Of a stretch of DNA of 64,000 nucleotides, positions 37,901 to 51,709 are shown one piece after another (the first letter of the stretch is position 1; each line of letters opens with the position of its first letter). The DNA is taken from NCBI GenBank assembly GCA_018292915.2, contig JACVVK020000033.1:2842501-2906500 (forward strand), read 5' to 3'. This DNA comes from Batillaria attramentaria (lineage: Eukaryota; Mollusca; Gastropoda; Batillariidae). The translations under genes were made by a program, and so were the position numbers. Below the pieces are notes generated by a model that was not told where the DNA came from, did no database searches, and saw nothing but the letters and a program-made list of their open reading frames with translations.

Positions 37901-40900
37901 ATACAACAAGTTACAAGCGTTCATGCACCCAGTGTACCCCCCCCCCCCCCGAAAAAAACAAACAAAAACCATTCAGAACTCCCTCTGAACATACCTGGAT
38001 CCATTTCACACTGCATTCCAGTACTGATACTCTTGCAGGGAACGGCCATGCTGATCGTGAGACGCGAGGTCTCTTGACAGTACTCGCCTCCCAGCATGCC
38101 GATCACCTCTGTGCGCGAAATGTGTGCGTGAATGTCCATGACAGCCAGGGCTGTGCTGAACACCTCCAGACCAAATGGTGCCTGTTTATACAAATAGATA
38201 CATCACAATCATCTTCAAAAACTATCTGTAGTGACATTCAACAAAAGCTCAAGCCAAAAACAAATGGGTTTTTGGAGGGCACTTAAACTAGTTAGAGATT
38301 AGTGAAGAACAGGCGCCATAGAAGAAATCAGTATTATTATTATCTACGAGACTTCAGCTTTGCCTGTACTTCATTAAGTACAGTTACTACCACACAGCAT
38401 TCAAATTTGAACCACCAGAGCAGAGGCTTGTCACTCACTCTTTGATAGTTGCAATTCCTAGACATAGTTTTTACATCTGTGTTTGAAGAGATTTTTTTTT
38501 CTTTCACAACAGCCACAAAGCTGACTGCACTATACCCAGTTTATATACTTATATTTATATACTTGGGTTAACCTGTATTTCTTGAAATTGTGATTACTGT
38601 GTCAACTGTCATCATACCCCCCCCCCCCCCCCACCTCAAGCCCCCCTCGTTTAAACAAACCAGTACTCCATTTTCATACCCTACATGATCAGTATGTACA
38701 AACCTGTTTCTCCTGTGTGAATGGTAGGCAGGGTACCAACTTAAATGGGTCGTACACAATCTTTGCACACCGACCACCCTTCGCTCGCCCATGGCTCTCC
38801 TTTTCTGGTTTGTGCTAAATCAGGAAACAGGTTTGAGTGAAGATTTACAACTACAAAACTGTCTCTTGATGACGGCAAAATGTCACTGATGAACAAATTC
38901 ATTAAAACAGTACATGTAATAAAATCTGCCAGCATTTTCAGCTTCCTTTTCAAATAAATGAAGAAAATGAGAAAATCTGTCTTAACACAAAACACACATT
39001 GATGTTACAATGTCACAATGTAAAGCCGACAAATTATTTGACAAACGAAAGTGTGCATTCACAGCATGTGCATTTTAGCGTGTTTACAAAACAAATTTGA
39101 GCTTGAAATAATTCTACATTTCATGGTTTGCCCAGTAAGAATGTGTGCATGAAAATGCTTGATTTTTAAAAAGTGTACCATCTTCACAGTACAAACCTCT
39201 ATAGTTTTTCCCTCCAGTTCTTTCTCATCAACCCAGTGGCCACAAGAGTCTCGTATTCTCCTTTTTCGGGGTCTCTGAAAAGAGAACAAAACTGCAATTG
39301 TGCAATCATGACCAAAACTTAGGCTGAAAGGCTTTCACACCAACATTTCTGATCCAAGCTACATCTTCAGAATTTAGCCCTCTCTTCTACTGATGCTTCA
39401 CATGGAGGGGACAGCTAACAATACTTTGACAAAAGATTTTTTTTTATTTTTAAACCAGGGCCCCCAATCTTGTAGCGAACAATTATTTTCAAACCTTATG
39501 CTGAATACCACACAGCACCACATCAACAACTGTGATCTATTGCCACGTCTTGAAAATTTAGCCCCTGTCTATACAGCAGCAGCAAACAAGCAAACACATG
39601 CTAGCACTGAAACATCTGACTAATAATATTTTGACAGAAAAGACTTCTTGTTTTCTTACCATGGCCTCCAGTTTTGCAGTTGACAATACCATCTGTAGCT
39701 CCTTCCCTGTGTGCTTATTCTTCTTTAAAGTGGTAACCACTCGGCTTGGGTTGTTGTAGGCTGCTTGCTCTGAAGAAAAGGAAACTGTCTTAACTGCTGG
39801 GGTGGAATAACTTTACAAGGCAGGGTATGTGAGGTGTAAGCTGGGCACCTTCATTGAAAAACTTATGTAGACTCAAAGAGGAATGATTAACTCAATTCCT
39901 ACCAAGTGAGTTTGGGTTTGTGCACCAGTGGCCTCACTAAAAAAATCATAATGAATTTATATCTGCATGGCTTTAAATTTGGCTTAATGAGAGTGTTGCA
40001 CTTTGATTATACTCATGTTTGCTGCAATAAGAGCCGTCAAGGAACTGTTAATCTTGTCTTATTTTAGCATACAGGGCCAAAACCAAAAAAAAGAGTCAAA
40101 AACGTGGGACACTCGTGCGCGGTACGAAATGTGTTAACAAAGAAGTGTAATGCCACTGCCAGGACCAGGACCCAAACCAGCAAACTTCCGCAGCCTGCCT
40201 CCCCGGCCTCTGTATTTTACATCAATACATGTGGTGCTGTCTTCACATGCTCTTCATCCCCCTTGACACATAGAGGAATGAATTCAGCACTCACCGCAAC
40301 CAAAATTGATGGCCCCGACTGATTCCAGGTAGGCGTGGATCCTGCCGATGCAGTTCACATCTCCGCAATTTTTCAGCCCTGGCCTGACTGATGTTTTGTT
40401 GAGGTAGGCTGGCTTGCTCTTTTTCCTTGGGTTAAAAAAAAAAAAAAATGAATCATATATTTCAAATGCAAAGAAAAACGTAAAGGCAGTCAGATTCACT
40501 GACCCACCGGTAATCAATTTTACTGCCCACACCAAATGACAGGCCTAAAAGACAGATGACTGATACAAAGTTGCGTGTATTGCAACAACCTGCACCACCT
40601 ATAAAGAACCCATCAGCACACTGTCAAAAACGGATCAAGAAGAAGCTGCAAAGGCCAAAGACTGCAAACTGACAAACAAAAAATTAACATTACAAAGGTT
40701 TTGCTGTTCCATTTCCAAACATTTCTTACCAACAGTCCAAAATGTAGTTTCTTATTTTCAAGTATCTCTCCGGTGTCTTCAGTGGGCGACCATCAAAGAA
40801 CTCCGCATGCACCATTTTTTCTTCTTCAAGGACAGTGTCTGCACTGAGTGTGTTTTCTTCGATAGGAATTGGGAATTCAAACACTTCTCCGCTTGCCGCA

Positions 40901-43900
40901 ATCACGCCATTCACTGAAAAGGAAAGGAAGTATGGATTATGTATCTTGCAAAGCATGCAACCACAAATACCAAGAGAAATAACTGAAAAAAAAGGAGAAA
41001 AACCCAATAAAAACAACAACAACAACAACAAGTGTAGCAATCACAAGAAACAAAACACAAAAGCCAAAAAGGACAAACCAAACAAAAATGGAAGAAATTT
41101 CTGGAACCCACTTGAATTAAAAAAAATGTGAACAGCAGAAAACAGCCAATGAACAAACAATAACCACAATACCACAGGGGTGTTCCTTTTTCTTCTGTCA
41201 TCTTTGTTCTTCTTTTTTTTTTTTGTTATTTTGGATATATATATATGTGTCTGAGTGTTTCCCCTTTCTTAAACTAGTTAAAGTTAAAGGCCCTAATTTT
41301 AAGATTCTTAGGCTCACAGATTGTTCTGAGCTGTTTTGGTGGTGCCTGCCATCAACCCATGCAAGACACATGTATGCACAAATACATGCAACTCTAGACA
41401 GGATTGCACTCAGCTGACTGAAGCCAAAACACCTTTGTCGGTGACAGTGTTGTACATGACACTCCACCTTGTACAGGTATGTAGTTTTGGACGGCTGCAT
41501 CTTCCTCATTCGCAAGGCCATCAAATGTCAGTGTGTTGCATTCAGAGCTCTGCTAATCTCTAAGACAGACTACACTGTATTTCAAGCCCAGTTCTAACCG
41601 TTCCAAAACAGAAGTCTCCCTAAGGAAAAACCTAGAATTGATAGGAACAGCCCCTTTTAGTTCTACAGTACTAAGCAACAATTCTATCACTCAGTCCAGT
41701 CAACATTTCTATTTCACTAGTAGTAAGATTAGGAATAAAGTAGCATAGGTACTTTACTTACCAATGTGTTTGATCTCTCGCCTGTCGATGCCGTCCTCTT
41801 CCCCATCCTCTGCCTCCAACCCAACACCGCTTGTCAGCCCCACTTCCGCTTTACTGCTGCTACCAGACGACATTACTGTATCGGAATTCTGTGTCAGGCA
41901 GTCATCGCTGTCTTCCTCGTCTTGGCTGCTCCTCTGCTCCTCACCATGAGGGGAGGACGATTCAGCCTCTACTGCCAGCTGCTCGTCATACTTGCCCCCC
42001 CTCTCTACTTCTTCCTCCCTCACATTCTCCGAGATCTTTTCAACGTTTGCCTGCTGCAGCAGTTTGCTGTACACCGAGCTCGGTGAAGCAGAACGGCTTT
42101 GCAGGATCAGGTTGTCATCTCCGTCGTCGTTTTCAATGTCGATATCAACGTCTTCGCTTTCGGAGTCCGAACCTTTGTCAAGTTTTACCATTTTCTTGGA
42201 AACATCTGCAAAAGCTGGTGAAGAGAATGGTTTGAAGGCAGTTTTTATTTTAGGTTCTTGTTTCATGCGAGGCAGCCTGGAGGAAGACACCAACCCAAAG
42301 CCATTAGGCGCATACCCTTTCACTGCCAAAGCTGGGTATCCGTCACCTACCTCAGTTTTCAGTGGCTGAGACTCACTAGACGCGAATAATTTTGTACTGA
42401 CGTCTATCGCAACACTGTCCATCGACTGAGACGGTTTTCTTTTGACAGTTTTCTTCTTGACGTGTTTTCTGGCGGTGGAGGACAGCTCACTGTGAGGGAG
42501 GGTGGTGATGGTTGGCTGTGCTGTGGTCACCGATGCAACCGTAGCCGCGATTGAGCTGGCAGTTACTGTTGAGGAAGCCGTGGTTGTTGTGGATGTTGCT
42601 GAAAGCTTGAAGTCCATGCTGAGCGCTGAAGCCAAAGCTTCCTCTGACCTCTGTTGCTGAGCTCGTTTCACCTTGAACAGATGTGCAGTGGTCGAAAGCA
42701 TTATTCCACAGTACGAGACTACTGTAATGCCTGTCTAACCAGGGGAAAAGTGGCCACCTATTCTAAGACAAATGACCATCTAGATAATGGTCATTTTAGT
42801 AACAGACAGGGCACCACTAGCCCGGAAATTGACACTTGCATTAGAATTTATACAGCGTTGCTTTGTACAAGTGCCTACTGAACAGGTTTGACCGTCCAAC
42901 AGACTACCCCCCCCCCCCACACACACACACACAAAACAACAGCAAAAAATCCCAAAACCAAGCAACAACAACAACAACAAACAGGAGAGGTATTACTTCA
43001 GTGCACACACACATACACTGCGTCACCATAAGGCCTTTGAAAGTCATACATGTACTTCAGTTAGACGTTCGGCCAAGACACACACTCAAAAATACTCACG
43101 TTTTTCATGTACTGCTGGGCGTAGTTTTTGACTTGCATGGCTGTGCGAGATGGGATCAGCTGGGCAATTTTGCTCCAACTCCTGCCATAGATGCCCTGAA
43201 TACACACGCAAAACAACTGCTCAGTGACAATCAATCAAACAAGGAAAGGAACAAACAAGAACCAAAAAATGAAACTTTGAAAGCTTTCAAAAGAAAAATT
43301 AAATGATTACTTTTAACACTGACAGGATTTTTTTTTCTTCTGAATTTTCACTCTGTCATGTGTGTGTGCATGCACACTTGCATGTGAAAATGCTATCTTA
43401 CACTAAAACTCTCCTCTTAACAAACCACTAAGCTCTGCTTACCAGGCCTTTCAGGAACAGCTTTTTCTCCTCGTCTGTCCACTGACGTTTTGCCTGTGGT
43501 TCCTGACTAGTCTGTGGCTGTGGCTGTGACGGTGTGGTAACCAGCAGCACCGACTTGTTTATGCCTAGGTACTTTCCCTTCTTGCGACCATTCAAATATT
43601 GGCTACATATGGTTAAGGTTCTTACTTCTAAATGGAAGACTCATGTCTGCAGGTAATTACTCTAATTTCCCCCAAACAGAATTTATTACATACTACATAG
43701 TTTATAACAAAAGATAAGTGCCAAAATGCTACAATGCTAGCAGTGGAAATTAAACAAACAAACAAACCTGGAAAGACATGATATTTTATTGGATCCCATA
43801 AAAGGAAAATTACAGTGCCTGCTCCTCCTTGGATTAAGAATAAGAACAAATATTATGTTCCCACAGACACCCACTCACTCTGATGCACACACACATTCAC

Positions 43901-45022
43901 GCACTCCCTAAACATAAAGCACATAAATACAAAAATAGATAAATAACTGAAAAACTCTAAAAGGTGTCTCTGAAACTCTGAAAGTGATTGGAATAAACAC
44001 TAAAAATCCAGAAACAGTCATCATAAATTTTAAATAATGTTTAAGTTTAAACAAATAAATGAATAAGAGATCCGAAGGATACTGCTCTTCAAGCAACATT
44101 TTTTCAATAGTTGCTTTTGATTTCTCATCCATACAGTTGTCCAAAGACCATCCCTGCAACAAAACATGTGTGCAAGTCATGCTGAAAAGCAGAATACATA
44201 TATGTATCATTCACACGGGCAAATATCTGATGAAGTCAGAAAGCACACATAGCACTACATATCAACAAGATACCCGGGCTCCCCCGCCCCCGCCCCACCC
44301 ACACAATGCCAGTGAGTAGTCATTTGGTGTGGTTTACATCCATCACAATGGTTTGATTAGAGATTCTAAAGCTCCAGTGAACAAACTGAGCCTCTGTTTA
44401 ACATTTGCCATATGATCTTGGTGTTTGCAAATCACAACAGCAACAAAAACGGGTGTACCTGTTCCAGCATCCAAGGTGGATTAGTGAACTCTGGCAGCAA
44501 GTTTGCGCTTTTTGATGGCAGTTCATTCGTGTCATACAATCCATCGCCAACCCTAAACAAACATCAATTGACATACATGTCTTACCTCAATTTAAAATTG
44601 CGGAAAACTATGGAATCACCGAAAGCAAATCTGAATGTCTGAATAGGGTACAGGTGTCATATCACTGGCAAGAGGAGGACAGTGCAAAATAAGGAAACAC
44701 CATGCAATTGCTGTATGAAGGCAGCATTACTCGTAATTCCATTTATTACAGTTAAACAACAGTGACGTGATCTATCGCCAAAAAACAGCGATCTGGTTTT
44801 GAAAAATTGATTGCTACGCATCATGAAAATCATTGAGATAATTCCCCAAAATCTGCCCTTGCACTTTTCCACAACAGCAGGGTAACATCGAAACTACACG
44901 AAGTGAGTCTAAACTGCACATTCAAACTTGAAAATATTCACTGTATTTAGTTTTGATCAGCATAATACGTACTCTAACTTGAAATCAAACTCTCCCTCGA
45001 TGTCGATGTCGTCGTCCGCCAT
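34961..45022 (-). CDS. MYSM1: Histone H2A deubiquitinase MYSM1 (Myb, SWIRM, MPN), 16 exons, complete
   Basis: Exons in transcript order: 45022-44973, 44552-44459, 44153-44083, 43602-43443, 43195-43100, 42671-41762, 40913-40730, 40425-40295, 39769-39660, 39274-39197, 38814-38704, 38181-37995, 37661-37534, 36961-36829, 36420-36260, 35176-34961. All phases close to 939 residues (human about 828). MYSM1 is a nuclear metalloprotease that removes ubiquitin from histone H2A. Seen: Myb/SANT domain at about 110-157 ([16 protein letters not shown] then [15 protein letters not shown], across the exon 4/5 join); SWIRM domain at about 495-570; MPN domain from about 666 with an intact JAMM zinc site, E690 in [10 protein letters not shown] and H749-S-H751-P, S759, D762 in [14 protein letters not shown]. 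Exon 6 (910 nt) encodes a low-complexity Ser/Thr-, Lys- and Asp/Glu-rich linker that accounts for much of the extra length. All catalytic residues are present, so it should be active. It diverges from LMBRD1 and converges with POFUT1. Confidence 0.94.
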
Positions 45023-45089
45023 CTTTGATTTTTTTCTTTGTGTATGCGAGTTACGTCCCTTGCGTCCTTGTTTTGGTTCTGCTACCAAA
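45023..45089. promoter_or_regulatory. Shared bidirectional promoter region between MYSM1 and LMBRD1
   Basis: Only 67 bp separate the MYSM1 start codon (45020-45022, − strand) from the LMBRD1 start codon (45090-45092, + strand). Unless upstream non-coding exons exist, both transcription starts and 5' leaders must lie in or across this gap. It has no TATA box that I can see and contains a pyrimidine-rich run and an ACGT core at 45052-45055. Both starts have good initiation contexts and both reading frames begin ATGGCG. The promoter role is inferred from geometry alone. Confidence 0.6.
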
Positions 45090-48000
45090 ATGGCGATCCC
45101 AAGCTCCGTACTCGCCGCTGGATGGATCCCGTTTGTTGTGGTGCTCGTGGTACGTGGTAGTATCAGAAAGAAAAACAACAGTATTCTTATCATAGAATTA
45201 TATGGCAGAGCTTGCTTTGTTTGGATCACTTGGACCGTGGGTTTTGCAAACATAATTAGATGCAGATTATTTCAACCATGTCACATGACTGTTAAAAAAC
45301 AAACCTCCTTTTTTTCTGCGTTGTTAATTTCGTATCTCTTTAGGCGGGTCATTTAGTGAAATGCTAATTCAGATGTCAGAAGAGTTTACTTTTGGGACGC
45401 CTCCAGGTTCCTACTGGCATATTGTTGCTGTCTTACAAGTTTGCATTCGAGTGTACATAAATAGTGCTTGAAACCGAAAGCATTGATGCCATTGTTACTG
45501 GACCCAACCCTTTTGTATTCTTTGTCAACAGCTGACGCTACTCTTCTCGGCTATCTACATCAGATACTACATGAGCAAGTATGACAGTGAGCTGTCGACA
45601 ACTCTCACTGCCATCATTGCACTGAGCATTACCCTCCTCACATCCGACCTTGTGCCTGTTGACATCTTTCTCGTTTCTTTCATGAAAAATTCGAATGGGA
45701 CCTTCAAGGTAAAACGTATCAAGCATCATCTTGTGCTTGGTACTAGTTACATGCTCATTGTCGCAGATGAAAAGACGCCTGTAATTTTAACACATCACAC
45801 ATGCACTATATATTATGCAAAACACACACACACACACACACACATCTGTGTTGTAGAAAAATATATTTGTATTACAGTTAGAAATGACATTTTTTTTATA
45901 TATATTAAAAAAAAAACAAAAAAAAACTTTCATTTTCAGGATTGGGCAAGTGACAACAGCACTCGGAGCAGTCTGGAAGATACTGTACTGTATGCATACT
46001 ACTGTAAGCCACATACATTATAATTATGTCGTTTCATTTTGTGTAGAACTGATTAACAACTAAAGCATAGTATGACACTGAATCAACTGCGAATCAATTA
46101 TTTACTTAGTAGTAGCTGTTACCATGAATGCGGGAGGGGTGGAGGGGGGAACTTGATCATTGACAAATTCATTTGCAGTATGCCGGTACCTTTACTTGCA
46201 GCACTGTATGGCATCATCTGCTTCTGTTTCTTCATCCTGCTGCCATTCATGTACTTCTTCTATGAGGAGAAAGACGAGAACTCCACCTGCAAAAGTGTAA
46301 GAATTGCATTCAGTGAAGTATTAACAGAGTCTGAAAAATAATGTGACACTTTGTCAACAGCTCCTAATTACGTAAAACTACACTGTAAATGGGCTCCCCA
46401 AATAAGTGTGATTTTATAACCTTTTAAAGGGAAATACTTCAGGTCAACACAGATGACACCAGCTGAGGTGGTTACTTGGCTTTTGATTTGAATGGCAACC
46501 TCCACAAAGCTTCTGGGTGGTCGTGTTTGGCCATTCCTTGACTGGGATGGGATAGCATTTGTTTTCATGCAGTAACTACATGCACAAACTGTGGCAAAGG
46601 TTAAAGGCAAGAGATGAAAATCGGCGCAGGCAGTGTGGCTTAGTGGTGGTATTTCCTTTGCAGATTCCGTTATGCATCGGAGCTGCTGCTTTGCAGTCTT
46701 TAGTCTTCGTACAATAGCCACAGTTTCTACTGTTTTTGTTTCAGAGATGCTGCTCAGGTCTGAAGTACCTGATTGTATTCATCATTATCGCCGTGGCGCT
46801 GCTGCTTATTGGGTATGGAACAGATTTTTTATCAGTTATTTGTCATTTTGGTTTGTTTTGCTGTTTTTTTAGATGGGTGGGGAAAGGCTTGGTGTGATGA
46901 CAGAGGATCAGATTTTATGTTTTACTTAAGGAAGATGTTTAGTAAAGTAGCAGTAGGTATTGTCAAACTTTGATGTTGATCTTTCCTTCTTTCTTCAGTG
47001 CCTTTGTGCCAACAAAGTCTGCTCCAAACTCAAACAGCACCGACTGGCAGAAGGTCGAGGCTCTTTTCGAGGGTCTTGGCAGCAACGGTAAGACACTTAT
47101 TCTGCTTCTAAGTTCAGTGTAACTTGAAACCTGAAGTACGTATTCGATGTTAAAGTTCTGCGTCATGTGTTGTAGTACTGTGTAGAAAACCTTTATCTGC
47201 AAACAAGTATTTCATAAAGTTACTGTAGAGTGTCTGAGTGCTGGCAAGTGGTGTATTCTTTAGACGTTACTGTAAACCTGAAAACGTCCACTATTTTACA
47301 AGGAGTACTGGCATTAAAAAGAAGTAAAATAAAAGAAGTATCAGCATCTAAATCAGGAGCTGGGCTGTATATATCATCATATGCAGCTCTGTCACTGTTT
47401 CTTGCATTCTTTCATGTGCACACACATATAAATATTCCATATCTGACGCGCTCAGAGTCAGACATACCTACAGCAGAGGCAGCAAACCACACTTTTAAAA
47501 ATTTCATGCAGTTATTTATTTTACCTGTATTTTATTTATTTGTTTAAAATGTAAAACAGGGGGACAGGATGCCATCTCGTTTGTCATCAGTGTCTTCAGT
47601 TTACTGGGGATGCTCGGCCTTGTCACATACACAGTGAGTTGCTTTAGTTAGCTGGGGATGCTCGGCCTTGTCACATACACAGTGAGTTGCTTTAGTTAGC
47701 TGGGGATGCTCGGCCTTGTCACATACACAGTGAGTTGCTTTAGTTGGCTGGGGATGCTCGGCCTTGTCACATACACAGTGAGTTGCTTTAGTTTGCTGGG
47801 GATGCTCGGCCTTGTCACATACACAGTGAGTTGCTTTAGTTAGCTGGGGATGCTCGGCCTTGTCACATACACAGTGAGTTGCTTTAGTTAGCTGGGGATG
47901 CTCGGCCTTGTCACATACACAGTGAGTTGCTTTAGTTAGCTGCATCGCACTTGCAGCTGTCAGTCACCACGCCATTTGTTTCAGTGTCTGTCAAAAAGTC

Positions 48001-51000
48001 TTCCACACAGACTCTGCCACTGTTAGGTCAGTGGCCTACCAAAAGTCAGTTTGCAGTGTTGCCGTCCACCTCAGGTGGCGTCTACAGCCTGCCTGGAATT
48101 TGATTTCACCACACATATCCATGTGGGCCCACACTCCCTGTGCTGTACCTCATCAAGTGGTAGCCATGCATATTGGCTCATATTGTAGCAACAGCTGCCC
48201 AAAACAGGTTATAGTTCTGCACACACCTTCATGATTTTAATCATCATTATCAGCCAAAGCTGATCAGTAAGCTTGAAGCAGTCAACACTTGTCCCTTTAG
48301 TGTTACTTGAAAGAGAATAGACAAACTAAAGAATTTGGGAAAAAGAAAAAAGAAAAAAAAAGAGTAATCCTGGGAACATGTTCAGTCATATGCACATGTA
48401 TATCTTTCGTGCTTACTGAATACTCCCAGGCCTACGGCATGTCTGCACTGCCTATGGAACTGATGACTGGCAAGGGGAGTGCCAAGAGGGAGCGCATGAC
48501 AGTCCAGCATCGCAGGGAGGCCAACCGCAGCCGCCGTGAAGCCATCCATGACAAGGTGAGCTATGCAGGAGCTGTGTGGAGCAAGTTGCAAGCCTTTCAA
48601 ATTGAAAACGCCCCTCCCACGCACCCACCCCTCTCCCCTTGGCATAACCGCATGCTGTTCAGTAGCTATAAATGTCTATGCTGTAATTACCCAGTACTTT
48701 GGTGAGGGATCGCGTGGTTCCACCCGAGCACGCCAGCGTGAGGCCGGCCTGGAAGAGGAGGATCGACTGATGGCCCGCCAGGAGCGCCACCTGCAGGAAC
48801 AGGAGAGAAGCTGGTGCCAGAAGTGCCTGATGTTGCTGAGACCTTTTGAGATCGTGCTGGGCGTCGTGTGCTTCCTCCTCGGCCTCCTTATTTTCATCTC
48901 GCTTCTGCTGACCAAGTGAGTGGTTTATGAGTATGACTCTTTGTCTCTGTGAACCTGTCTGTCTTGTTTGGCTTCTGAGTTTAGAAAAAAAGTACCAACA
49001 AGACAAGTCTGCAGTCAAAAGGTGAAAAGGCCAAAGTACTTTTAAAATCCATGGTGCTTAGAACTTTTTAAAAAGTTCATCTGTTTTGTAAGCGTCTTAT
49101 ATACTACTATCATGTTTTAAGTGTCTCCTTTGATTGAAGATCTTAACTTTTGTTTTGTGAGCATCTTTTGTGCTAGTCCTTGCCTGTTACAAGGTAAAAC
49201 AGTCGAAACAAGATGAACATGAGGAGACCGCAAATTAGAGCCTTTTGTGAAGGCTGAATCATGATAGGTTTGTTTTTTTTAAACTGCAGCATTGACAAGG
49301 CGATGCACAGCCTGGGATACAAGTTCGGCTTTGCTCTGCCCACTCGCCATCTGCCCAACCCTGTCGACATTGTGCTGGTGTTCACACAGAAGGTCAGGAA
49401 TTGAATTGTTTTCCATCAGAATCCTTGCAGTGTGTTTATGTTGATGAAAAGACTGCTAGCTGAAACCAGCACACACGCTTTGTGTTAGATGCCGCTCAAG
49501 ACTGAACCTATGTGCTTGCAGTCATTTGTGTACCAAGTTCAAAACTGGCATTACTAAACCACTGACTTTGCGTAGGTTTTCCCACTGGACTACATCCTGA
49601 TGACCGGTATCATCGTGTACTTTGTGCTGTGCTCCATGACTGGCGTACGCAGAATCGGCATCTGGTTTCTCTGGATCAGGGTGAGTGGTTGAACTGAAAT
49701 TTCCAAGAGATTTGTGAGAGACATTGAATTGAATTGAATTTTAGCATTTCTCTTACTCATCATCATGTTCTTGGATCTGTTCTCATTGTCTGACAGATGT
49801 ACAAAGTGCGACCTCGCCGCACCGTGCCACAGGGCCTGTTGATGTTCTGCATGATCCTGATGTTCTTAGTGCTGGCCATCAACGTCATTGTGTACGAGCT
49901 GACCCCCCAGTACTCATCCTTCGGCTCTCAGCACTACCTGGTGAGTTGTAGCGCCACATATGCATCATCAAACTTCGCTGAATAATTTTTGTGAATAAAG
50001 TATCAATTTGATACTTACTTGTTTTTCCAGTCATTCTATTGTAATTGCTTAATGGTATTCAAAGCTGCATACCTGGGCAAGTGATTTGTCTGCCAGCTGG
50101 CAGAATTCTGAATTTTTGAAAGTCCTGGGGGTGACTGTGCAGTTTGACCAAAGCTTGTGTACATTATTCATGTATCAAGCTTTCAGACTTCTCACTTTTC
50201 TCATGTCACATCCCAGGTAAGTCTTGTTCTGCCACTGTCATAAAATGGAATTTCCTCACCATTACCAGAAAACTGTGACAAGGGGAAACATGACCACACA
50301 GTCTCTGGAGCCATGCACAACTGAAGTGTCTTCAGGTGGGTACTGACAAACAGAGACGTAGTTTCGTAGTGGTACGTTGTACTACATAAATAGAAAAAAA
50401 AAATACAACAGTAATATGCAAGGTGTCTTATGAGACCACTTAATCTGAAGGATTATACCTGTTTTAGTTGTACTTGTATTAAATCTTATTCGCGCGTCTT
50501 ACAAGATTTTAGCCTCGTTTCATATACCTGACAATTTGAAATTTCAGCATAACTTGATTTTGAGAACAGTGCAGGAGCACAGGCGTCATGTTTCTTTTGA
50601 GCTATTTTCAATATTGAGTTATGCCAACATTCCACCACCACAATGATTTGCAGTTTCCTTAGGTTTCACATTTTAATACATTTTGAGTGACAACTGTGCT
50701 TGGGGCAAGTTGACACTGTCAGGTAACTATGACAACTAGCCTGATTCTGGCTATTTTTCTTGTTCTTGCAGATGAGTGCACCATCACCCGCATGGCATTG
50801 CTGCTGACGAGATTCTTCTACAAGATGTGGTTCTTTGGTGCCGCCTACTACTGCTGTACCTGGGCATTCCTAGCGGTGAGTATGTGTACACTTGTACATG
50901 TGCACTTGCTGTGCTGTTCAAATCATGTGGAATGAAAACATCATTGTCCTGGATTTACCTGTTGCTGAAGAGCTTTGCATGTCAGTCACTCATGTAGATC

Positions 51001-51678
51001 ATGCTACCAATTTTTACAGGCAGCTTTAAAATGAAAAATGCATTCTCATTGACAGTGGCTTCCCATTGTCATGTTTTGACTACGCTGGTGTGAATGCTAA
51101 ACCCTACCCTGATGGTGCTGAGAACAGAATATTATCTCCTAACTGTCCACACATGAATCACATCCTGAATCAAAATCGTCACAACACAAGACAGCACTAG
51201 ACATCACTATTATGCAAATTCGAGGCCAGCAGTCTGCCCGAGAGACAGCGTAACATGCCGTCATGTTGCATCAACGTCATGTTGCGGTCAATGCCAGCCA
51301 GACAGCTCAGCGATTTTGCACCCTCTTGTGAATACCGCGGTCACTCATAGTTGGGGTATTGGCTAATAGCTAAGGGCACACTCAGTCGGGCCCCCTTACA
51401 GCTTGCCCCAAGCACTTCCCACTGGCGTGAGGGCAGTAGACAATAAGAGACAAATCCCATTACAACGAGCATGAAGCCACGTACTCTCAAATATGAGCCA
51501 TACACAAGACTACCCTGAGCAGGCAAAGGGATTATGAGAGATTATGCAATCTGCTGTGGGTGGTGGGGGGGAGGGAAACGGGCCTCCCTGAGAGTGCCCA
51601 CGCCTTGTGTAATAGTGCTGTGGAGTGCTGTCTAGTGCTGTTTAGTGGTCCCGTGAGTTTTGGTAAGTTTTGTCATAT

Positions 51679-51709
<31 letters not shown>

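Noticed and set aside
41764..42369. Several plus-strand frames of 61-134 residues
   Set aside because: Antisense shadows of MYSM1 exon 6; the minus frame carries the conserved gene.
47604..47939. CRISPR array
   Set aside because: The units are contiguous identical repeats without variable spacers, in an animal intron; it is a minisatellite.
47601..47945. A 114-residue minus-strand frame of repeated 16-residue units (KATHCVCDKAEHPQ type)
   Set aside because: It is only the reverse reading of the 48-bp minisatellite at LMBRD1 exon 7; the unit length is divisible by three, so the frame stays open by chance.
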